Below, piece after piece: positions 55,310 through 64,000 of a stretch of DNA of 64,000 nt. The stretch comes from Symsagittifera roscoffensis (lineage: Eukaryota > Xenacoelomorpha > Acoela > Convolutidae). The notes below the pieces were generated by a model. It had not been told where the DNA came from. It was given only the letters and a program-made list of their open reading frames with translations, and ran no database searches. The first letter of the stretch is position 1. The number at the start of each line of letters is the position of its first letter. Made by a program: the position numbers and the translations under genes. Location: positions 3,110,166 through 3,174,165 of the forward strand of contig NC_087069.1 of the NCBI RefSeq assembly GCF_963678635.1, written 5' to 3'.

Positions 55310-55812
55310 TCAGCTTTCTCGTTGTTTCCTCCGATTCCTTTCGATGATGTATGATGAGTTTGTCGCCACGTTCAGATACCCCAAGTCCTCATCCTTCGCT
55401 GGTGACAGTCTCACTTGCTCCGTGACTTCTTCAATCAAACTCGCATGGGGATGTGGACACCAAAAGGGTCTCAGCAACTTCCAAACAGTCCCCAAATTCG
55501 TAATCAACATTTCGTTTCCATTTCCCATCTTTAGTTCCACCTTCTTGTTCGAGCGCGGCGCGCTGATCACCTCTGGCATCTTCTCAAGTAGCAGGCCTAG
55601 ACTTGGCCTTTTTTTTCCGTCGGGTCAATCTCAGTGATTTTCTCCGTCCAGATTTTTAGCAATTCCGCCACCTCAAACTTCATGTAAGCGTTTCCGGCTT
55701 CCGAATCCACGAAAGGGTTATAAGCTATTCCCATCACTCTAGACACATATTGATACTGGAACGGGTTACTATTACGAAATTTTATCTCTATAAAATATGA
55801 AATACTAACCAA
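55310..55812 (-). pseudogene. ORF3 N-terminal part, frameshifted (unit 1)
   Basis: Two frames, 55812-55597 (SRVMGIAYNPFVDSEAGNAY, FEVAELLKIWTEKITEIDP) and 55579-55310 (MPEVISAPRSNKKVEL, MLITNLGTVWKLLRPFWCPH, EDLGYLNVATNSSYIIERNR). The second copy at 59482-59884 reads through the same point in one frame. Unit 1 has 8 T where unit 2 has the 9-base tttcccttt (about 55607), so a one-base loss broke it. The stop after RKQRES and a damaged 100-bp stretch separate it from the middle part. Confidence 0.55.
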
Positions 55813-57062
55813 TCAAACTCTATAAAACTAACAACCTATTTAATTGTTAAGTGTTGAAACTACTTGATTGACAAAAACTTAGTAGATATGTCTATACGCC
55901 TCAATATATCAGATCCAATAGTCCAAACAATGCGAGAACTACCCGGTTTTGGGAGAAGATGTCGAACAAGAGACGACGTACGATTAGGAAGAAATCTACC
56001 AAATGGTTTCATGATAATTTGACAAATAAGAGATCAAATTTCTGTATTTAGGATACTATCAGCAGTAAATTTAAATTTTCATTTACTGGCATAATACTTG
56101 ACGAACTATCTTCAATAACCTTTCAAGGCGCTAAACCTAAAAAATATACATTCACGACTGATAAAAACAGCACTTGTCGTTTTTTTTAAATCAGCTGTAA
56201 ATTTAATAACATCTTGGAAATTTTTTTATTGAGTATGCAAATACAAAAATTAGTTAGTGAAAATCATAAAATGTTAGTATATATAAATCATCTCATCATC
56301 CCAGCTTCATCATCTAAAACATAACAGCGAATTTCAAAAACTAAAAATCATCAAAACTAAAATTTAACCTTAACCCTCTAATCTTAAACTATCAAGGCTT
56401 ATCCTTGCTTTCACTTAAATTAATTTCATTTAAATCAAAGATCAACAAGGCTTTCCTTGGATCTGTAAACTAAACTATATCTAAATTTTTAAATTTCTAA
56501 ATATCACAATCTCTGATCATTAAGGCCTATCCGTGGATCAAATAGAACAACTTTGTTCCCCCCTCCAAATTTAATTAATGTCTAACGACCCCAAACGTCG
56601 ATTCACTATCCAACCCTTATCAGCGACCCAGAATTAACAAACATTTTTCAAAAAACTAGCCATTCTAATTAAGATAAACAGTGAAGACTTTCAATTACAT
56701 ATCCTTCAGTTGATTCCCCTCCTCTTAGAAGACCCAGGCTAAAACACTTGAACTTAGTACGTCATAAAACAGTATGTAACGAAATACTTGCATTCTAATT
56801 ATACCTGAACCTTGTTGATCAATTTACTATTCTCCAACGGATCACAGATCACAACCCCTAAGTAGGACTAGGTAGGTCTATCTTAGCTTAGAATTAGTCA
56901 GGAGAAAGTACAAATCACTGGAAGTACAGGAAACGATATACGCTTTTCTCTCTAACCCAAATATACGACCCAAACTAAGCTAACCACAGAAAACTGTAAA
57001 AACTAACGGCTTAAGACAATAGAATCACTAATCCAGATTTTGCATACATTATCCTAAACCTT
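55813..57062 (+). other. AT-rich non-coding stretch, possible second-family promoter (unit 1)
   Basis: No ORF. Contains TATATAAAT near 56279 and repeated short motifs (aaggctt.tccttg). By position it precedes the second gag and could be its LTR or leader, but I find no paired LTR or clear primer-binding site. Same at 59885-61222 in unit 2. Confidence 0.35.
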
Positions 57063-57692
57063 ATGTCAAGAGATGATTTAGAAAACAAACAAACAATCAT
57101 AATACACAATTGTTTAATTAACGACGACAAATACGACCTCGTAATTACACCACACAGACAATCAGTAGGATACCTAAGAACAAAAAGGCAAACGATAAGA
57201 AAGAAATTAATTAACAAACAAAAACAAATTATTACAAAAATATTTTCCAAAAGAAGAAACGCACTCTCAGAATCAGAAACAACCGCAATACAAGAACTTC
57301 ACAATTGAAAAGACTCAATAAACAAAAACCATCAAACTGACGACCAACTATACTTTACTGACTCAGGAACCACAACACCAGCATCAAAAAAAAAGAAAAA
57401 GGTAAGCGAAAAAGAAAAAAAATGCTAGACAAACAAACCAATAGGTTTGTACAGTTGGAATCAACCAATACACATTAACAGTAATACAACACAAAAATGA
57501 TTCAAAATGAAGATAACCCAGAACATTAAGTACTTCCATTTGTAATATCTCCACTAACTGAACCTCGAGGACAGGTACAATTTTGTCAAAAATTAATTGC
57601 AAACTTATTCGAAAAAGGAGAAAGTCCGTGCACAAAAAAATTTTCCGATGTAAAAATCAAAAGACAACTTCTCGATCACTATCACAAAGGTA
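57063..57692 (+). pseudogene. Second-family gag, N-terminal region (unit 1)
   Basis: 81-codon frame MSRDDLENKQTIIIHNCL..., basic (KRQTIRKKLINKQKQIITK), to TGA 57306-57308. The next frame reads TDDQLYFTDSGTTTPASKK to a Lys-rich run, then another reads VQFCQKLIANLFEKGESPCT and IKRQLLDHYHKGIEVS. Unit 2 encodes the identical first 81 residues. AT-rich, unlike the 24-52 kb element. That it is Gag N-terminus is inferred from the capsid downstream. Confidence 0.4.
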
Positions 57693-58460
57693 TTGAAGTC
57701 TCACATTACACATGGAATCTACACAATAGAAATCAGATCACCAAAAGATAGATATCTCGTTCAAACTGATGATGTAGTTATTGATTTTTCAAACGTTTGT
57801 ACACAATACATCAGAAGCATACAACACCAAAACTCACAAAGAGCAATTTCGATATTTATAAACGATGTATTCTCACTTATCCATAGCCATTTACCTGTTG
57901 AAGTACTGAATGAACCTCAAGGCGATTCACCTACTCAAACATCTCGACATACAGTTGTACGACAGGAAATACATATATTTTCAAAATTTTTAAATGCAAT
58001 CCGAGAACATCTAACAAAAAATGAGGTAACGCATCATGTTAAACACGATTTACAAAAAATCTTAGCATTGTTCATAATCGATTATTTCAGTCACAGTATT
58101 GACCTTATCGAACGAGCAAGAAAAAATTTCAGACCACAAAACACAGATGACGAAACTGTACTAGCAGAAAAATCAGATTATGTTTCGGACCCTGAATGGT
58201 CTAATGAATCATTTATTAATATACCAACAAATATATCAACTCAAGCAATTAGCACTATCTCTATTAATAAAGTGTATGTTAGAGTATACCCACTTACAGT
58301 TGACGCAACACCTATAAACTATATTTCATTTTTCCATGAAAGAAAAGGAAATAATAGTTTAACTTCTACATTTATATATAATGATAACATAAAGGGAACA
58401 AGAAATTTTACACAAAAAATAACAAATCCCATCTTATTTTGTAAGCACAGGAATTGTTGA
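57693..58460 (+). pseudogene. Second-family gag, 255-codon frame (unit 1)
   Basis: Longest plus frame of the region; the start is TTG, so it is probably a continuation by frameshift. Segments: YTIEIRSPKDRYLVQTDDVV, VFSLIHSHLPVEVLNEPQGD, LQKILALFIIDYFSHSIDLI, ETVLAEKSDYVSDPEWSNES, ISINKVYVRVYPLTVDATPI. In unit 2 the same frame is cut by a TAA at 62078-62080. No known domain recognised. Confidence 0.45.
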
Positions 58461-59110
58461 ACAACGAAGCATTTAACCTATTCAACCCAACTTTATAACT
58501 CCAAAATTAAAAAATCCAACGCTACAAAAAACAATCATACAATCCACAGTAAAACCCTTCGTTGCACAAAAATATTCGCAAATGGATTATCCAACGGTCC
58601 AACGGGTAACAAAACCATCAAACAAACAGCAAACATCACATAGAAATGATTTTGCAGAACTTAACTATAACTATGTAAATGGACCAAAAACAACAATAAC
58701 TTCTAAAACAAAAACTCAAAACTCCTTCGTTTCACAAAGTCAAATTATACCACAACCGACTTTAAACTCAGTGAATTTTATTGATCAAACACGATCCCCA
58801 CAAAAAGAAAGTGAAAATTACCCATTTTTCCAACAAAAAAAATAATACAAATAGATACCATACCAGAAATCAACCTCATTATTATCCATAAAATTATTTT
58901 CCATCAGAGGATGAGAAATACTATAATCAAAATCATCAGCGATTTTACTCAAGCCAAAGACCTGCCTCTTACAGTATTGACCAACCATATATTTTCGAAC
59001 CATACACACGAAACGAACAAATACGACAACCTAGAAACAATCCAACATCTTACAACAATACTTTTCAACAACAAAATCCAGTTAACACACAATCATACCA
59101 ACAAACTCAA
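58461..59110 (+). pseudogene. Asn/Gln-rich gag linker (unit 1)
   Basis: Frame 58582-58845 (PTVQRVTKPSNKQQTSHRND, NYNYVNGPKTTITSKTK), then a shifted frame reading YHTRNQPHYY, YYNQNHQRFYSSQRPASYSI, DQPYIFEPYTRNEQIRQPRN and NPVNTQSYQQTQ. Low-complexity N/Q/Y-rich linker, as often found before a Ty3 capsid. The ORF at 58911-59213 is a shadow of it. Confidence 0.45.
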
Positions 59111-59480
59111 ATGCATAACAAAACTCCACTGCCATATTATTTACAACAACATGAAAAAACAAAAAGTCAACTTACAATTTTTCCGCAAACGCCACAGGCC
59201 GCAGAATCACTGAAAAAGACTATGAATCCATACCTGATGGGTGGATCATCAATAACATCAAATAAACCACTATTGGTGTTCACAGGCACAGATCCTGAAT
59301 ACTCTGTAGAGGATTATCTAAATGCAGTCACAGCAAATTTAATTTTAAATAAAGGACTTGAAGATGTAAAGACGCCACTTCATCAAAATTATATACATCG
59401 ACGCACAGCTTTAATCCAAACCACACTTGACGGCGCAGCCCAAAAATGGTTTTCAGTTTACCTATAGAAAAAAAATCAGA
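59111..59480 (+). pseudogene. gag: Ty3-type Gag capsid N-terminus (unit 1), truncated
   Basis: 118-codon frame: LLVFTGTDPEYSVEDYLNAV, TANLILNKGLEDV, HRRTALIQTTLDGAAQKWFS then VYL-stop. 'F.G....s..eyl..v' and 'r...l...L.G.A..WF' are the hallmark N-terminal motifs of Ty3/gypsy capsids. A single base is missing after WFSV (gttta for gtttta), and unit 2 has the same lesion. Eighteen bases later the duplication junction cuts the gene. Confidence 0.7.
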
Positions 59481-59481
59481 A

Positions 59482-59884
59482 GATGTAGGATCAGTTTGTT
59501 CACCACGTTCAGATTCCCCAAGTCCTCATCCTTCGCTGGTGACAGTCTCACTTGCTCCGTGACTTCTTCAATCAAACTCGCATGGGGATGTGGACACCAA
59601 GAGGGTCTCAGCAACTTCCAAGCAGTCCCCAAATTCGTAATCAACATTTCGTTTCCATTTCTCATCTCTACTTCCACCTTCTTGCTCGAGCGCGGCACGC
59701 TGATCACCTCTGGCATCTTCTCAAGTAGCAGACCTAGGCTTGGCCTTTCCCTTTCCGTCGGGTCAATCTCAGTGGTTTTCTCCGTCCAGAAATTTAAGAA
59801 TTCTGCCACCTCAAAGTTCATGTAGGCGTTTCCGGCTTCCGAATCCAAGAAAGGGTTATAATCTATTCCCATCACCCTAGACAC
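59482..59884 (-). pseudogene. ORF3 N-terminal fragment (unit 2), unbroken
   Basis: Reads SRVMGIDYNPFLDSEAGNAY through TERERPSLGLLLEKMPEVIS and HASLIEEVTEQVRLSPAKDE DLGNLN with no frameshift, and is then cut by the junction with gag at 59481. It shows what unit 1 lost at its T run. It carries its own substitutions, for example FVDS to FLDS and APRSN to VPRSS. Confidence 0.6.
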
Positions 59885-61222
59885 ATATTGATACTGGAAC
59901 CAGATCTAAACTAGTGTTTATCACTGGTTATTATTATGAAATTTTATCCCTATAAAATATTAAATACTAACCAATCATACTCCATAGAACTAACAACCTA
60001 TTTATTTGAAAAGTTTTGAAACTACTTGTATGACAAAAATGTAGTAGATATGTCTCTACGCCTCAATAGATCAGATCCAGTAATCCGAACAATACGAGAA
60101 CTATTTTGGGAGAAGACGTCGAAGAAGAGACGACATACGATTATGAAGAATTCTACCAAATAGTTTCACGATAGTTTGACAAAAAAGAGATCAAACTTTT
60201 GTATTTAGAATACTACCAGCAGTAAATTTAAATTTTCATTTACTGGCATAATACTTGACGAACTATCTTCAATAACCTTTCAAGGCGCTAAACCTAAAAA
60301 ATATACATTCACGACAGATAAAAACAGCACTTGTCGTTTTTCTTAAATCAGCTGTAAATTTAATAACATCTTGGAAAATTTTTTATTGAGTATGCAAATA
60401 CAAAAATTAGTTAGTGAAAATCATGAAATGTTAGTATATATAAATCATCTCATCATCCCAGCTTCATCATCTAAAACATAACAGCGAATTTCAAAAACTA
60501 AAAATCATCAAAACTAAAATTTAACCTTAACCCTCTAATCTTAAACTATCAAGGCTTATCCTTGCTTTCACTTAAATTAATTTCATTTAAATCAAAGATC
60601 AACAAGGCTTTCCTTGGATCTGTAAACTAAACTATATCTAAATTTTTAAATTTCTAAATATCACAATCTCTGATCATTAAGGCCTATCCGTGGATCAAAT
60701 AGAACAACTTTGTTCCCCCCTCCAAATTTAATTAATGTCTAACGACCCCAAACGTCGATTCACTATCCAACCCTTATCAGCGACCCAGAATTAACAAACA
60801 TTTTTCAAAAAACTAGCCATTCTAATTAAGATAAACAGTGAAGACTTTCAATTACATATCCTTCAGTTGATTCCCCTCCTCTTAGAAGACCCAGGCTAAA
60901 ACACTTGAACTTAGTACGTCATAAAACAGTATGTAACGAAATACTTGCATTCTAATTATACCTGAACCTTGTTGATCAATTTACTATTCTCCAACCCTTG
61001 ATCACAGATCACAACCCCTAAGTAGGACTAGGTAGGTCTATCTTAGCTTAGAATTAGTCAGGAGAAAGTACAAATCACTGGAAGTACAGGAAACGATATA
61101 CGCTTTTCTCTCTAACCCAAATATACGACCCAAACTAAGCTAACCACAGAAAACTGTAAAAACTAACGGCTTAAGACAATAGAATCACTAATCCAGATTT
61201 TGCATACATTATCCTAAACCTT
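59885..61222 (+). other. AT-rich non-coding stretch (unit 2)
   Basis: Equivalent of 55813-57062, with a 20-bp insertion near 59900 (cagatctaaactagtgttta). TATATAAAT is near 60438. From about 60440 onward it is almost identical to unit 1. Confidence 0.35.
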
Positions 61223-62080
61223 ATGTCAAGAGATGATTTAGAAAACAAACAAACAATCATAATACACAATTGTTTAATTAACGACGACAAATACGACCTC
61301 GTAATTACACCACACAGACAATCAGTAGGATACCTAAGAACAAAAAGGCAAACGATAAGAAAGAAATTAATTAACAAACAAAAACAAATTATTACAAAAA
61401 TATTTTCCAAAAGAAGAAACGCACTCTCAGAATCAGAAACAACCGCAATACAAGAACTTCACAATTGAAAAGACTCAATAAACAAAAACCATCAAACTGA
61501 CGACCAACTATACTTTACTGACTCAGGAACCACAACACCAGCATCAAAAAAAAAAGACAAAGGTAAGCGAAAAAGAAAAAAAATGCTAGACAAACAAACC
61601 AATAGGTTTGTACAGTTGGAATCAACCAATAAGACACATTGAAAATTACACATTAACAGTAATACAACACAAAAATGATTCAAAATGAAGATAACCCAGA
61701 ACATTAAGTACTTCCATTTGTAATATCTCCACTAACTGAACCTCGAGGACAGGTACAATTTTGTCAAAAATTAATTGCAAACTTATTCGAAAAAGGAGAA
61801 AGTCCGTGCACAAAAAAATTTTCCGATGTAAAAATCAAAAGACAACTTCTCGATCACTATCACAAAGGTATTGAAGTCTCACATTACACATGGAATCTAC
61901 ACAATAGAAATCAGATCACCAAAAGATAGATATCTCGTTCAAACTGATGATGTAGTTATTGATTTTTCAAACGTTTGTACACAATACATCAGAAGCATAC
62001 AACACCAAAACTCACAAAGAGCAATTTCGATATTTATAAACGATGCTTTCTCACTTATCCATAGCCATTTATCTTTTTAA
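61223..62080 (+). pseudogene. Second-family gag, N-terminal region (unit 2)
   Basis: The first 81 codons (61223-61468) give exactly the same protein as unit 1. Frame 61871-62080 equals the first 66 codons of the 255-codon frame and then stops (HSHLSF-TAA) where divergence from unit 1 begins. Confidence 0.4.
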
Positions 62081-63336
62081 GTATTGAATGAACCTCAAGC
62101 CGATTCATCTACTCAAACATCTAGACATACAGTTGTACGACAGTAAACACATATATTTTCAAACTTTTTAAATTCAATCCGAGAAGATCTAACAAAAAGT
62201 GAAGTAACGCAACATGTTAAACACGATTTACAAAAAATCTTAGCATTGTTCATAATCAATTATTTCAGTCACAATATTGATCTTCGAACAAGCAAGAAAA
62301 AATTGTAGACCACAAAATACAGTTGACGAAACTGTACTAGCAGAACAATCAGAAGATTACGTTTGGGACCTTGAATGGTCTCATGGATTATTTGTTATTA
62401 TACCAACAAATATATCAACCCAGACAATTAGCACTATCTCTATTAATAGAGATTATGTTAGCGAATACCCACTTAAAGTTGACGCAACACCTCTAAACTA
62501 TAATTCATTTTTCCATGAAAGAACAGGAAATAATAGTTTAAATTCTACAATTATATATAATGATAACATAAAGAGAACAAGAAATCTTACACAAAAAATT
62601 AACAAACCCCATCTTATTTTGTAAGCAAAGAAATTGTTGAACGACAAAGCATTTCACCTATTCAACCCAATTTTACAACTCCAAATTAAAACACCCACCG
62701 CTACAACAAACAATCATACAATCCACAGTAAAACCCTTCGTTGCACAAAATATTCGCAAATGGATTATTCAACGTTCCAACGGGTAACAAAACCATCAAA
62801 CAAACAACAAACATCACATAGAAATAATTTTGCAGAACATAATTATAACTATGTAAATGGACCAAAATCAGCAAAACCTTCTAAAACAAATACTCAAAAC
62901 TCCTTCTTTTCACAAATTCAAAATATACCACAACCGACTTTAAACTCAGTGAATTTTCATGATCAAACACGATCATCACAAGAACAAAGTGAAAACTACC
63001 CATTTTTCCGACAAAGAAAATAATACAAATAAATACCATACCAGAAATCAACCTCATTATCATCCACAAAGTTATTTTCCTTCAAACTATGAAGAATACT
63101 ATAATCGAAATCATCAGCAATTTTACTCAAGCCAAAGACCTCGTTCTTACAGTATTGACCAACCATATATTTTTGAACCATACACACGAAACGAACAAAT
63201 AGGACAGCCTAGAAACAATCCAACATCTTACATCATTACTTTTCAACAACGAAATCCAGTTAACACACAATCATACCAACCAACTCAAATCCAAAACGAA
63301 ATTCCAATGCCATCCATATTTTTTACAGCAACATGA
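62081..63336 (+). pseudogene. Second-family gag middle and N/Q-rich linker (unit 2)
   Basis: Diverged equivalents of unit 1: 62277-62624 (ARKNCRPQNTVDETVLAEQS...), 62634-63023 (TFQRVTKPSNKQQTSHRNNF...), and 62959-63336, in which the Asn/Gln/Tyr-rich linker is open (YNRNHQQFYSSQRPRSYSID QPYIFEPYT). Different pieces are intact in the two units. Confidence 0.45.
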
Positions 63337-64000
63337 AATTACAAAAAGTCAACTTACAATTTTTCCGCAAACGCCACAGGCCGCATAATCACTAAAAAGG
63401 ACTATGAATCCATACCTAATGCGTGGATCATCAATAACATCAGATAAACCACTAATGGTATTCACAGGCTCAGATCCTGAATACTCTGTAGAGGATTATA
63501 TAAATGCAGTCACAGCAAATTTAACTTTAAATATAGGACCTGAAGCAGTAAACACGCCTTTTCATCAAAATTAGATACATAGACGCATAGCTTTAATCCA
63601 AACCACACTTGACGGCGCAGCCCGGAAATGGTTTTCAGTTTACCTATAGAAACAAAATCAGATTGGAGAAGATTCACACAAGAATTCTCAAAAATGTTTG
63701 ATTCAGAAAGAAACAAACAACATCAAAGAGTTTTGTGCAATCAAATTCGTAGACTACCAAATGAAACAATTAAGTAATTTCCAGTAAGAATAAAAACACT
63801 AGTCCGAAAAGCATACTAAAGCTCTTGATTACAAAAATACAAAGATGACAGAAATCCTAATCATGACTGTAACCCTCAATTGCGAAAGATAGCTATAAAA
63901 AAGAGAACATCACATCCTTCCTCAATCCGAGAACCAGCTTTAGACTTTAGAAAACTAGTAGATAAACTAGAGCAAGCAGAAATCACTATGAACTTGGAAG
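63337..64000 (+). pseudogene. gag: Ty3-type Gag capsid, continuing to window end (unit 2 and flank)
   Basis: Capsid N-part as in unit 1 but with stops (TAA after PQAA, TAG after HQN). After WFSV the frame shifts by the shared one-base loss into ETKSDWRRFTQEFSKMFDSE, RVLCNQIRRLPNETIK-stop (63775-63777), VRIKTLVRKAY-stop (63817-63819), a TGA at 63826-63828, then PQLRKIAIKKRTSHPSSI and ALDFRKLVDKLEQAEITMNL at the edge. This is the C-terminal part of a Ty3 capsid; the gene runs off the window. Non-functional. Confidence 0.7.

Larger units (their letters stand above)
55346..59480 (+). repeat. 4.1-kb tandem unit 1
   Basis: Begins inside ORF3 (gatgtatgatgagtttg) and ends inside the gag capsid (aaaaaaaatcaga). 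Unit 2 follows directly. It lacks 18 bp present in unit 2 (near 57480), 20 bp after the 55760 tgatactggaac, and a few shorter indels. The left flank continues ORF3 leftwards, so this copy keeps the original left boundary. Confidence 0.9.
59481..63661 (+). repeat. 4.2-kb tandem unit 2
   Basis: Starts gatgtaggatcagtttg and ends at aacaaaatcaga, where the gag continues uninterrupted (ttggagaagattc), so it keeps the original right boundary. It matches unit 1 along its length but with very uneven divergence: about 56.3-57.87 kb against 60.5-62.04 kb is almost identical, while the parts on either side differ at roughly 5-10% of positions. Confidence 0.9.

Noticed and set aside
53693-55812. Envelope glycoprotein for ORF3
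   Set aside because: Position would fit, but no signal peptide, furin-like site or transmembrane helix is visible in any piece.
57011-57250. Minus-strand 79-codon ORF (also 61171-61410)
   Set aside because: Hydrophobic product antisense to the basic 81-codon gag frame; conserved only because the DNA tract is homogenised.
1-64000. tRNA, rRNA or other structured RNA genes
   Set aside because: No cloverleaf with A/B boxes and no rRNA-like sequence noticed on either strand; only the PBS-like complement of a tRNA end at 2760.

Overview
The window is eukaryotic, repeat-rich chromosomal DNA, most likely from an animal. The evidence is Ty3/gypsy-type LTR retrotransposon genes, a very long minisatellite, nested segmental tandem duplications, and the absence of bacterial-style operons, rRNA or tRNA genes. 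I cannot name the species. Every recognisable coding stretch comes from retroelements, and nearly all of it is broken by stops, frameshifts or deletions. It looks like old, silenced, possibly heterochromatic sequence that is still being rearranged by recombination.

Layout. (1) 0.1-2.75 kb: an LTR-like block with TATA boxes, swollen by about 910-bp internal tandem copies and followed by a primer-binding-site-like sequence and about 1.4 kb of unassigned leader. (2) 4.26-24.03 kb: one continuous minisatellite of 35/36-bp monomers, roughly 560 copies, with several layers of higher-order repeats. (3) 24.03-27.9 kb: a decayed Ty3/gypsy gag-pol on the plus strand (capsid, zinc knuckles, protease, reverse transcriptase, RNase H). 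(4) 27.62-48.02 kb: three tandem copies of a 6.8-kb unit. Each runs from the end of RNase H through a long spacer, integrase, an acidic C-terminal extension, a macrodomain-like ORF flanked by an inverted repeat, and the N-terminal part of a second ORF ('ORF2') with a coiled coil. (5) 48.0-52.5 kb: the rest of ORF2, including an SGNH-hydrolase-like segment, with its own 1.7-kb internal duplication. (6) 52.46-53.43 kb: a second LTR-like copy, inverted relative to the left one. (7) 53.7-55.8 kb, minus strand: a third, unrecognised protein ('ORF3') in broken pieces, reading toward the inverted LTR. (8) 55.35-63.66 kb: two tandem copies of a 4.1-4.2-kb, AT-rich unit that starts inside ORF3 and ends inside the capsid of a second, unrelated Ty3-like gag. 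That gag continues past the second copy to the window edge.

The most interesting points are these. The three 6.8-kb copies carry a variant pattern showing the middle copy to be an unequal-crossover recombinant of the outer two. The element family appears to carry accessory domains (macrodomain-like and SGNH-like) that are unusual for a Ty3/gypsy element. The minisatellite sits between LTR/leader and gag, where it may have expanded inside an element. The 4.2-kb duplication has a nearly identical central tract between diverged flanks, as expected of gene conversion. Domain assignments for the accessory proteins rest on reading motifs by eye and are inferences.
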